Source: Antedon mediterranea (Eukaryota > Echinodermata > Crinoidea > Comatulida > Antedonidae). From it: a stretch of DNA of 64,000 nt. The notes beneath the pieces were generated by a model. The model was given only the letters and a program-made list of their open reading frames with translations, searched no databases and was not told the DNA's origin. The stretch is taken from NCBI RefSeq assembly GCF_964355755.1, contig NC_092670.1, forward strand, positions 15,189,201 to 15,253,200, written 5' to 3'. Positions 47,601 through 56,337 of the stretch are shown piece after piece (the stretch's first letter is position 1; the number at the start of each line of letters is the position of its first letter). A program made the position numbers and the translations under genes.

Positions 47601-50600
47601 CTGTACGTACTCGATCTTTTTCATTTTGAAACAAAATGATCATTGGTTGATTCGAAATCCATATTTACATACCGCCCGCCCCATATAGCCAAATACGGTA
47701 TGATAACCTACGTCATTCTTATCGGATGTTTGCGGTCTGCAAATCGATTTCTATACGTGTTTCACAAGTCTGTATTTTCAGACAAAAATCGCGGCCGAAA
47801 TAAAACAAATAAATAAAAAACCAGTATCAGGTGGAGGCCTGAATGGTCGAGCGCCTTTCAAACGCCGAACATACATACTTCATAACTGGCTTGATGATAT
47901 CGGGATCATTTGCACTCATAATAAATATAAACTTATCATTTTGTGACATATTTTTTAAGTTTAGATTAAAATCTAGATCCGAGAATAATGCCGTTCTGAT
48001 GTCATCATAAATGGGGCAATATAGCATGAAGTGGATCTCATCTTCAATATCGCCACCTTTGCAAAGAGTACACAATCTATTGTTTGCATCTGTTTTGGGA
48101 ATTGTGTAGCGACCTCTCTCGATTTCGAGAGCATGCGCACTTACTCTTAGCTTGCTAAACTGACATCTTTTATTTCTTTTATATAATAACGTATAATTCT
48201 CTATACAGAAGGACTTTTTATATGTACAAAAGGATCGTAATTTAGGTTGATGGTTTTGTATCATGTTAAGTCATTGGTTATCATACTTTTTATGTATTTT
48301 CGATAAAATATTTAAGTTAAAATTAATGTTTACATTAATATGTGTTGCCTCGATAGATTCCAGAATACGTCGTATTCCAGAGGACCATGTAAAGCCTTTT
48401 TGGCATGCGTACTGTGTGTCTAATTTTCTATTCTCCGAAAGGGCATCAATAACCAGTGAATCAATCCCATTGTAACACATGTTATTTAATTTTAAACAGT
48501 ATTTAATGGAAGAACATAGCAATGAAATTAGAATTAGATATGAGCCTATTCTCCTCTAATAGCATGGTTGGATGCTTTTTTGTTTACTCCAAGCATATCT
48601 TTGCATATTTTATAGTGCAAGTGAAGGAATTTGGATAACGGCATAGCATAAGAACAAGAATAAAAGAAATACAACAAAAGAAGAAAGGGTGGTAAATGGT
48701 GGGTGGGGACTGAATAAGAGTAGAAAACAAAGAAGTTAGCTTGGTAGTAGAGATACAAAATTTTGGAATGAAACTAAAAAACAGCCTAAATGGCGGTTAA
48801 TATTGAAACTTAAATTTTGGTAGTCAATGGAATAATTTTACCGATCTGGAAGTATGTTCCTAATATATATATACACTGATGAAGGGCATTTTGGGTATAT
48901 ATATATATATATATATATAAATCCAAAGGCAAATTACTGAAAAAAATGACAATGCTGTGGGTATCAGTGGCTGGATCTCAATAGAGATACAAAAAAAAAA
49001 AGCGAAAAGCTAAATCAAAACGATAAAGTAAACAGCCAGAAAAGTTAGCAGAGCTTTCAGGCAACACTAGTCCTTCATCAGTGCAAGTGAGGGAATTTGG
49101 ATAAAGTCATAGCATATGAGTTGGCAAGTGCTGCCTGGGTGGACAGGAATAAAAGAAATATAACAATAGAAACAGCGTGTTGAATAGTGGGTGGAGACTG
49201 AATAAGAGTAGAAAACAAAGAAGGTAGCTTGGTAGAGATATAAAAAATTTTTGAATGGAACTAAAAAAAGGTAAAATGGTGGTTAATATTGAAACTTAAA
49301 TTTTGGTAGTCAATGGAATAATTTTACCGATCTGGGAGTATGTTCCTAATGTTAATTCCAAAAGGTTTTGTGGTGTTAAGTAGTAATTCCCAGTGGTTTT
49401 CTTTGTCTTTGTGAGTTTTTTCGCTCCATTTGACATCGTGGTCTATTGCAATAACTCTGAAATTTGCAATCGAGTGACCAGCTGAATTAAAATGTTCGGC
49501 TACAGGTTGATCAAGCTTTATTGTTTTGATAGCTGATCTATGTTGTGTCATTCTCATACGGAGAGTGTTTTTTGTTTCTCCGACGTACTGTTTGCCACAA
49601 ATATTACAGTATATGAGATAAATGACGTTTTTGGTTAGACAATTAATTGATTGTCTTATCCGAAAAATGCGGCCAGTATGAGTATATATATATATATATA
49701 TATTGCACTGATGAAGTGTAGCCAGAGTTTAACATAATCGTTAGAGTTATTTGTATTTGGGTAGCTATATCTAAATATAAACAACTCACGGTTAAGATCG
49801 ATAACTCTGTTACAGCCTTGTCTGACTCGATGAACTGGTAAACCAGCCATAACTCTTGGAGAATTGTTGTTTAATATGATTGAAGTGTCAACTTTGGTTA
49901 TTAGTGACCAACATTTTCCACCGGCGGTACCGTAGTTTTGAAGGTAAATCCAACTACTATCTTTACAGTCTACTTTTGTTTTAAAACTGAAAAAAATAAT
50001 GAAGATAATAATATAAAACTCTTGTTTTCTTTTTTAGAACAAGGCCATATACATGGCTGCAGTCACGTGCGAAAATTTGAGTTAGTGTTTACCAAACATT
50101 TAGTGTTTACCAACCGACCGACATAGTGAGCTATAGAGTCGCGTTGCACGCGACTAAAAATACTATTTTCTAAATGTTTACAATGTCGTTTATGTTTATT
50201 AAATAAAACGTTTGTGCATTTCACTAATAATGATGCTCTAATTAAAACAACAGGCCCATATCCAGGATTTTTGTAGATTAGTTCAAATTTGAAAAAAGAG
50301 ATACACTTGCGGGCCAATGCAAATAATCGTGGGTCTGATGTAAGATTTTGTAGTCTTGTGATTGATAACTCAGCCCAACAGTGATTATGCAATTCGTCAT
50401 CTACAGTATACCTATCGTGTAAGAGGATAAGTTTCCGTTCAAACGAATCATAGGCTGCTGTTTAGCTTATTTTTAAAGAAACTGTCGAGACTTTAAACAA
50501 ACAAATTATACTCCTGAAAATATAATTTTTTATTTAAAAAAAATAGGAAATATTAATTAAGAATAAGAGGTCCGAAAACGAAAATTATTTCCTATGTGTT

Positions 50601-51088
50601 TAATTTATTTAGTTGACAATTTTAATGTTATTTTGGTGCCAAGCGGAGCCTTATAGCAAACAGCAGAGTTCCTGGCTACCGGCCTGAACAAGGTTTATTA
50701 TGAGTACTAAATGAACACGAACATGTAGGCCTACTTACGCCAATGTGAATACCTCGCGGTCTGCCTTATAATCAACGTATCCATCAAAAAGACTCCATTT
50801 CATCTCTTCTGAAGTGAATGAACATTTAATATTTAGTGGTGAAGAAATTATTTTATTTTCACGGCAGTCTGTACAGGTCAAAGCAAGAGATGTTTCTGAT
50901 TCCCTTTGTTGTCCAATAGAATCACAAAAATACTCGTCAAAAAAGTCTTCTTTTTTTTCAAATGCGAGACGCCAAAAAATACGGATATGTTTGTTGCCAA
51001 GTCGTTCCCAGTAAAACGTGCCACCACGATAGTGAGTAGCGTACACCCCAGCTACCACCAAAACCATAAAGAGTACCAGAGTCCTCAT
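35676..51088 (-). CDS. Gene C: secreted HYRGG-ZP protein, intact
   Basis: Thirteen coding exons: 51088-50739, 49986-49790, 43157-43024, 42850-42703, 41336-41222, 41063-40923, 40245-40208, 39997-39873, 39770-39497, 39322-39129, 38557-38163, 37806-37710, 35843-35676. They join in frame to 791 residues. Signal peptide 1-17 (MRTLVLFMVLVVAGVYA), then THYRGGTFYWERL and a Cys-containing domain (to about 116); DGDPVKCRWT segment (about 183-227); beta-sandwich segments with FSFTAIDDNG near 360; ZP-N about 508-572 (VECGNSKIKV, LHLHDKKC, YYECGTSIK); ZP-C about 573-736 (IICEMIGDGI, AIDSCKAM, GCGIDQSVVI); then RRRR at 769-772 (furin-type) and a 20-residue tail with no membrane span. Exon 1 is 350 nt, equal to exons 1+2 of A (108+242) and D (105+245), so one intron is missing. 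Probably secreted and polymerised through the ZP module; role unknown. Intron 2 (49789-43158) is packed with mobile elements. Confidence 0.87.
35844..37709 (-). other. Gene C last intron
   Basis: No coding sequence recognised. Two adjacent hairpins occur at 36981-37005 and 37010-37052. The short open frame at 36620-36886 shows no family resemblance. Confidence 0.5.
36981..37052. repeat. Two adjacent GC-rich hairpins
   Basis: First: TGATTGCG ... CGCAATCA around GGGCGCCCT. Second: TTGACAGCGTGAG (37010-37022) and CTCACGCTGTCAA (37040-37052), a perfect 13-nt stem. They stand out in AT-rich intron sequence. Confidence 0.65.
37854..37982. mobile_element. MITE-1 family copy (gene C intron)
   Basis: AAAGCTCTGTCTACACTATC at the left, ATTGTAGACAGAGCTTT at the right, about 129 bp. 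Immediately followed by a family 3 repeat. Confidence 0.75.
37990..38095 (-). repeat. Dispersed repeat family 3, copy 2 (inverted)
   Basis: TTTTAGTCGCGTGCAAACGC, then CAGCTCACTATGTCAGTCGG and GGTAAACACTAACTCAAATT. Reverse complement of the copies at 993-1098 and 50039-50158. It abuts gene C exon 38557-38163 within about 70 bp. Confidence 0.7.
40555..40745 (-). repeat. LINE/SINE-like 3' end (gene C intron)
   Basis: On the minus strand the sequence runs from an ATCTTAAAGTTTAAGCTTCC block to GAAATAAAATTGATTGATA and an A/T-rich tail, the shape of a LINE 3' terminus with TGAT repeats, as at 10690-10930. Confidence 0.4.
43197..43234. repeat. Perfect palindrome
   Basis: ATATATATCATGGAGTAAT is followed by its exact reverse complement ATTACTCCATGATATATAT. 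Confidence 0.75.
43701..43764. repeat. 32-bp perfect tandem duplication
   Basis: The unit beginning ATAAATTTACGTAAGGGCAA occurs twice without change (43701-43732, 43733-43764). Confidence 0.9.
45128..45164. repeat. Perfect hairpin followed by T run
   Basis: CTAGATGGTACGC and GCGTACCATCTAG flank an 11-base loop GAGCGAAGCGA and are followed by TTTTTTT. The loop itself is nearly self-complementary (GCGAAGCG). Confidence 0.75.
46283..47584. mobile_element. Candidate 1.3-kb element bounded by 33-bp inverted repeats
   Basis: ATGGATTAAAGAATAGAAGG... (46283-46315) is exactly matched in reverse complement at 47552-47584. The interior is more GC/CpG-rich than its surroundings. It holds three CCAAT-type motifs (46871, 46902, 46949), a consensus donor ACGGTGAGT near 47080 and a short ATG frame (47371-47418, MPPKNARKKRSSQQG). 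No transposase frame is seen. A non-autonomous element that captured a gene's promoter and first exons is one reading; chance inverted duplication is another. Confidence 0.5.
47827..48525 (-). mobile_element. LINE ORF2 C-terminal fragment
   Basis: Two minus-strand frames: 48522-48271 (…LCSSIKYCLKLNNMCYNGID) and 48264-47827 (KLRVSAHALEIERGRYTIPK, NRLCTLCKGGDIEDEIHFML, YCPIYDDIRTALF). The second carries the CxxC...HFxxxCPxY zinc-knuckle-like ending of many LINE-type polymerase proteins. The break between the frames near 48265 marks it as inactive. Confidence 0.7.
48575..48890 (-). mobile_element. Penelope-like element, partial first copy
   Basis: Shares with 49080-49345 the blocks GGAATTTGGATAA, ACTGAATAAGAGTAGAAAAC, AACTTAAATTTTGGTAGTCA and ATAATTTTACCGATCTGG in the same order. 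It is cut off at AAGTATGTTCCTAAT, where the second copy continues into coding sequence, so it resembles the partial tandem copies usual for Penelope elements. Confidence 0.65.
49046..49081 (-). ncRNA. Hammerhead-ribozyme-like core in Penelope-like element
   Basis: On the minus strand CTGATGA is followed by AGG, a 10-nt loop, CCT, then GAAAGC, TCT, GCTA. This gives the conserved CUGAUGA and GAAA boxes, a 3-bp stem II (AGG/CCU) and a minimal stem III (AGC/GCU) closing on U-A. Penelope-like elements are known to carry such minimal hammerheads. Stem I is not obvious from the immediate flanks (first pair would be A-A), so activity is doubtful. Confidence 0.4.
49324..49680 (-). mobile_element. Penelope-like element GIY-YIG endonuclease fragment
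   Basis: The minus-strand frame from about 49680 to the stop at 49324 contains NVIYLIYCNICGKQYVGETK, then TLRMRMTQHRSAI, VAEHFNSAGHS, and ends GINIRNILPDR. The YLIYC...YVGET...R...H pattern is the GIY-YIG endonuclease (here IYC/YVG) at the C-terminus of Penelope-like retroelements. The reverse transcriptase part is missing. Confidence 0.8.
50039..50158 (+). repeat. Dispersed repeat family 3, copy 3 (gene C intron 1)
   Basis: ACAAGGCCATATACATGGCT, GAGTTAGTGTTTACCAA (partly duplicated) and GCGTTGCACGCGACTAAAAA. Same orientation as 993-1098. Confidence 0.7.
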
Positions 51089-51410
51089 AATGACCTGCCA
51101 AAAATTAAAAGTCATGGCTTAAAAAGATTGCTGGGTACCTATATTTCAAAGAAAATCTATTACGGGAGCAAGATATGTCAAGGCATGTGTATGTTTAAAT
51201 GTAATTTTCCGTATTTCTCAAGTATTATTATTGAGAAGAAACACCCCTAACAATATTTAATATATCAGAACTATAAGAGTATGTATTTTTCTTTTTATTA
51301 TTACTTCCCAATTTAGTTGACTGAAAATAAATGGTGTCAGGTTATAGAATTATCTTCCATAATTGATTTTGTTGGTCTTGTGTGAGTATGATACTGTGTA
51401 ATAAATATAA

Positions 51411-51807
51411 TAAGTCGCCAAATTGTTTAGATTATGGAGATACGTGTAGCGTTTTCCACATTTTATTTATGATAACTCTCTGCACCCGTCTGATGCTGTT
51501 GACCCGTTCATACCTTTCAATCGACTTTATACAGTCTCTGCTTAGCAACAATTGCAACTTTGAACGCTATATCTGGTATCTAGATATGTAATATCTTTAA
51601 TTGGACAATATGATTTTTTTTTAAATAATTGAATCAATTTCTTACTAAGTCAGCTTATATGATTTTATTATCTGTAATTCTGATGATTATTCTATAGGTT
51701 TTTAAATATGTATGTACTATGGTATAAGAACACAAAACATCTATGTGTTTAAGTACACATTGCCACTAAAAATCGTATCTCCATAATCGAAACAATTTGG
51801 CGACTTA
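51411..51807. mobile_element. Candidate 0.4-kb foldback element (34-bp TIRs) in gene C 5' intron
   Basis: TAAGTCGCCAAATTGTTTAG with continuation to TACG (51411-51444) is inverted at 51774-51807 (CGTATCTCCATAATCGAAAC...). The two arms differ at one or two positions. No ORF of note inside. Confidence 0.6.
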
Positions 51808-51813
51808 GGAATA

Positions 51814-52340
51814 CATTTTCCAATTCTTGTTGATATTGTTTTACATTTAAAATCAGACAGCAATAACAACATAGGCAATGTTTCAACAACAAAAAAATGA
51901 CTTGGCTTTAGTAATATGTATCCGTAATGCGAGTGTCCATGTACTATATGAAAGATGATGGTTTTATGGTTTTATCACATACGTTTAAACCGTTGTTAGG
52001 AAAAATGTATGCTAAATATTTAGTATACTGTAAATGCAAGCTGTTTTACACAATAGGAAAATATTTCAATTTGCGACGACCAACGACCAATGTACGCAAG
52101 CGCATTAGGCCTATGTGTTATGGAACGCGGACGTGTTTTCTCGCTCCAGACTCACCTCGACGTAGTTTGATGTTTTCTGGGTACGGTTCAGGCGACGACC
52201 AACGACCAAAGTAAGCCTACGCCTAGTGCTACGGTAACATGCGTATTTTGTGTTATGGGACGCCGGACGTGTTTCCTCGCTACAGACTCACCTCGACAAA
52301 GTTTGAGGTTTTATGGGACTAGGCGACGACCAACGATGAC
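51814..52340 (-). repeat. Second copy of gene C promoter region plus 120-130-bp repeats
   Basis: Block TTTTCCAATTCTTGTTGATA with TTGTTTTACATTT (51815-51848) duplicates the promoter block at 53477-53510. Beyond it, 52071-52340 has two to three units starting GCGACGACCAACGACCAA and containing GACGTGTTTxCTCGCT; a further unit lies at 53645-53750 on the far side of the true promoter. The whole segment therefore looks like a duplicated upstream region of gene C. Confidence 0.55.
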
Positions 52341-53230
52341 AGAACTGATCTAGGTCGTCGATCGTCAAAACTACCGAATATCTACCATTATGATTGCAAA
52401 ACAACAGTGATAGCACCGATGATCTTACTACGCGCTAAAAAAAAACACACATATAGAAATAACTATTATGTCTTTTTACTTTCAAAGAAGTAAAGTGCAC
52501 ACATTCAATTGTGTTTCTGTCAAATTTTGCAATAATGTTTTCCGCTGGATAATTCTTTAGGATACTTTCGAAATATCATGACTATTTAAAAATCCACACG
52601 TAATACCTAACTTTCTATTGACAATCAGTTAAACACACGTCTCGGATAATACTTTAATATGTTATCTCTGTCAGTAGATTCTATCTAAAGGATCAAATAC
52701 ACACCTCGGGAAATACAATCTCTATACTGTATTAGGCCTATACCCCATTTACATCCCTAGAAAATTCCATTTACACAGGAAGAACTGAATAAGACGAGGA
52801 TGTTTTAATACATTGGAGGGTATATGTCTTTAATTAGTCGGTAAAAAAGCAAGTCCGCAAAAATTATAGAAGATCTCTATCCCAGAAAAAGAAGCATCGC
52901 GCATAATTCACAATTACTTTGCCGTAACAAATTCAAAGAGTATACTTACACAATTAAAAAAAAATTCAACGTTTATAAAAAATACAAACAATAAACAAAT
53001 TACAGAACATAACAATAACAATTAATGGTACATAAATATTCAAAAAATGCAAAGGTTCATTAATACATTCGATATTTTTTTTAAACTTTAAGTCATCAAA
53101 TGGCTTAGCAATACACGATCTACTCGGAAACATAAGAAAGCCGAACTAGACTTAAATTGTCTAGAAGTTTATCTAAACTACATAATAAATTATAGCAATT
53201 ATTTTTGTCGGAAATTGTAGATGAAAATAC

Positions 53231-53375
53231 CTGATTTAAGTTGATAAGCCGGAACCAGGTTGCAATTTTTCGAAGCGAAAAAGTAACGCAAAGCCGTTAA
53301 AGAAAATGCCTACAACACTGATGAAAAGTTGCCGATAACAGCACGAGCAAGGTAACACATCAAAGTGTTCGACTT
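53231..53375 (-). other. Gene C non-coding first exon (predicted)
   Basis: Minus-strand donor AAATCAG/GTATTTTC at 53230, similar to that of gene B; the acceptor TTTTTGGCAG at 51095 lies six bases before the ATG. The upstream edge is inferred from the TATA-like sequence near 53401. Confidence 0.45.
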
Positions 53376-53400
53376 AATAAACAAACTGTGTAAAATTCTC

Positions 53401-53510
53401 GCTATTTATCATGTTTTAAATGTGTGAAAACGGTACGCCTATTACCATAACCTAAACAATATTTAGGCATAAGTGTATTTTCCAATTCTTGGAAATATTG
53501 TTTTACAACA
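53401..53510 (-). promoter_or_regulatory. Gene C promoter module
   Basis: Plus-strand GCTATTTATC (minus GATAAATAGC), TTTTAAATGTGTGAAAACG (53414-53432), TAAACAATATTTAGGCATAA, and TTTTCCAATTCTTGGAAATA followed by TTGTTTTACA (53478-53507). The block order is the same as in genes A and B. Confidence 0.6.
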
Positions 53511-54453
53511 AAAATCATCGATAAACCATTAGAAGACCTATGGACTAACACACAAAAGCCGCAATATAAGTAATGTTTATGTTATGTTATTGTAATGTAA
53601 CTATATACCATAAACAACAGTGTTTCAACAGTATAAAGAAGTGTGTGTTATGGGACGCCGGACGTGTTTTATCGCTACAGACTTAACAAAGTTTGATGTT
53701 TTCTGGGACTAGGCGACGACGACCAACGACGACAGAACTGATCTAGGTCGGGTATATGGTATGCTATGGTATATGTCTTTTTAATTAGTCGAAAGTAGTG
53801 AAGTGACAGTAAATTGTTAGTAATTGTTTGTATGCTTATGTTAATATCACAATACAATATAAATTACATAAACACATGCTTAAGTACAAAGTATTATGTG
53901 TTTTTTAATTAGTATCAAACAAGCCGTTTTAATTACGATGTGGTCTGCCTCGCTACACTCTATATGCACTTTTCGTAAATAAACATAATAATAACAATAA
54001 TGAAATCTTTATTTTAAAATGTAGGCTCGTTCACAACAAACTGGGTTCTTCCACGAGGTCGTATGAAAAAATACAATTATCATAACTATCTGAATGATGA
54101 ACAACCATGAACAAAATTATATATTAAAATGAGAAAAAAATTATCTATATATTAATGCTACTAATTTTTTCGCGTATTTGACGTATCTCCTCCGAGACCA
54201 CTGAACGGTACGTGCTCACATTTGACACACTGATGTTTATTGATGGACCGCACACGATAGGCTAAGTCACTTTCCTAAATTTTAAGGATAAAACACAAAA
54301 AAAAGGCAAATAAAAAAGCAGTAATTTGACGTCTCAGCGACCATGTTACGTCACTGTATAAACTACGCAACCTCCTCTGTTGTGTACCGCCATGGCCGGA
54401 TCTATAAATACCATGCTGGACCGATATAAAAACAGTCTTTAGTCAATCAAAAC

Positions 54454-54830
54454 TAGACCACAATGTAATTACAAAACTAGCAAAAAAGATATAAAACCTC
54501 ACAACAAAAATTTGCAAAATATAAAAAAACATGAAAAAATGTAAATGAACTCTAAAAAAACACATAAAACGAATCCAATGGGTGTTGTGTTTCCACAAAA
54601 TATGAGCACCCAACAAAAAAGTGCAACATTTAATTCCGGACACTTTTTGTGTCCGCAGGCAGCTGTAATTTTATTATTATAACTTATTTATATTTTATCA
54701 TTAACATGTTTTAATCTTCAACGTGCACGTTGTCACTTTCATATCTCATATCCAGTATTGCGCTTTTATACTTAATCATCCCATTGTTATTAAGGCAGAC
54801 AAGACCGTGCGGAGCACGTGTTACTGCTAT
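54454..54830 (+). mobile_element. Helitron-like non-autonomous element 1
   Basis: Begins TAGACCACAATGTAATTACA and ends with hairpin CCGTGCGGAGCACG followed by TGTTACTGCTAT. The 3' hairpin plus CTAx terminus is the Helitron signature, here slightly degenerate (CTAT instead of CTAG). No Rep/helicase coding. Confidence 0.6.
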
Positions 54831-55462
54831 AGACCACAATTTAATTACAGAATTAGCAAATAGCTAACAAATCTCCCACACACAAAAATTTTAAAATATT
54901 AAAACCATTGAAATAAAAATAAAATGTAAATGAAGAAAAAACTATTCCAAATAGGCCTAGATTTATATATTGTTGAACATGAAAACAACTTAACAATTCG
55001 TGTTTCCGCATCAATGTATTTTTCAATCGATTTATGTTAAACTTTTTTATTTTATCTGTATCAAATAATTAATACAATACGAAAAAAACCCAAAATAATA
55101 TAGTTTGGCATTTTATACTTTCGTTAGTGTTTGCGCGCATCATCTAATTCACACAGCACAATTTTTCTTTAGCGTCTTTTATTTTCGCAAAATCTAAACA
55201 AAAGTAAAGTATAAAGTTCCATATCCAGTATTGCTTTCATTTTTTAGTCTACATATATTGCAAAGTGAAGGGATAGTGTATAACAAAATCAATGGCCGCC
55301 GTAAATACAGTAGTTCCGAATTGTATTCTTGATACAATTTGTTTTTATTTTAATAATTTGTCAAATACTTTTGTCAGAGTGCGCTTTTATTATACTTTCC
55401 CATGCAAAGTATATAACCACATAGGGCAGAAAAATACCATGCAAAGCACGGGTTACTGCTAG
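54831..55462 (+). mobile_element. Helitron-like non-autonomous element 2
   Basis: Directly abuts element 1 and begins AGACCACAATTTAATTACAG, like element 1. It ends CATGCAAAGCACGGGTTACTG then CTAG, followed by T, the expected Helitron 3' end and insertion context. A hairpin (CATGC/GCACGG, imperfect) lies just before CTAG. Confidence 0.65.
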
Positions 55463-56337
55463 TATAAATGTAATGGATTAATAGATTTAAAGTTAGTATA
55501 TATAAATTAAAACAGAATTGCTAAAAATTATAAAAAGAAATCGTTTTGGGATAAAGCAATTTTTATGTTCCAAATTTTTTCTTCAAATGAGGAAAAACTT
55601 TTTTTTTAAAACATTCTGTATTTGGCTTTACTAGACACAAGTCATTTTTAGATCTTGTATCTTATATAATATATATGTAGCATATGTGATAGATAGGTCG
55701 GAGTTTTTATAAATTAAGACTTTATCGTTGTAAGTTTACATAAGATTATAGTTTTTAAAGAAAGTATAGAAGACAAATTTATCCAAAGCATTATATTCAA
55801 ATGATATTGTCACATTTCATTTTGATAGACGATCATATAGCGACTACAGTGTGCCAGGAAACTTACCAGGAAAAATACTTATATTAAAATCTCGAGTTAT
55901 CTGTATCTTTAATAATGAGCTGAAATATTAAATAGAACGCCCTCTGTCGTTCTGCGTTTTGCCAACTTTGATTTATTATCATTTTTGTCATGAAAATATC
56001 TTCGCAAACAATTACATTTTCACTGCTCTTTATTATTATGAACTAGTTACGTCATTTTAATTCATTGTGTGCATGCGGGACAATGAAATATGCTTTTTAT
56101 TTTAATTCTTCGACTGAGTTTTGGTGGATTCTAAATCCGGGCGAACACTAACAGCATAATTATGCGTAGGTCGTAGGTTGTCGAAAATCTTCTTTTTTCA
56201 TCATCTTCATTGTCACATAAGTAAATACAGAATTTAATACAAAAATCAACATTTTTAACTTTGCAAACATTTATTTCACACAAAAGAAAAAAATCACATT
56301 CGGTTATCAGATTATTCTTTAGAAATTCATTCGTTTA

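Larger units (their letters stand above)
43158..49789 (-). other. Gene C intron 2: 6.6-kb mobile-element cluster
   Basis: Contents by position: palindrome 43197-43234; perfect 32-bp tandem duplication 43701-43764; a repeated block GAGTTAG...TTATTGACGATTAAA at 43860-43940 and 44555-44640; a block with TTAGACCCAC(A/G)AGAATAAA at 43650 and 45257; hairpin 45128-45164; a 33-bp inverted-repeat pair bounding 46283-47584; LINE fragment 47827-48525; Penelope-like element 48575-49690. Exon sequence resumes at 49790. Confidence 0.6.
53511..56337. other. Spacer between genes C and D
   Basis: Contains a GCGACGAC-type repeat (53645-53750), two Helitron-like elements (54454-55462), and AT-rich DNA. The last part should be the gene D 3' UTR: AATAAA on the minus strand overlaps the stop codon (plus TTTATT, 56334-56339) and recurs at 56270-56275. 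Confidence 0.5.

Noticed and set aside
48880-48920. Plus-strand CTGATGAAG as a second hammerhead core
   Set aside because: No GAAA box follows at hammerhead spacing and it runs into an AT microsatellite.
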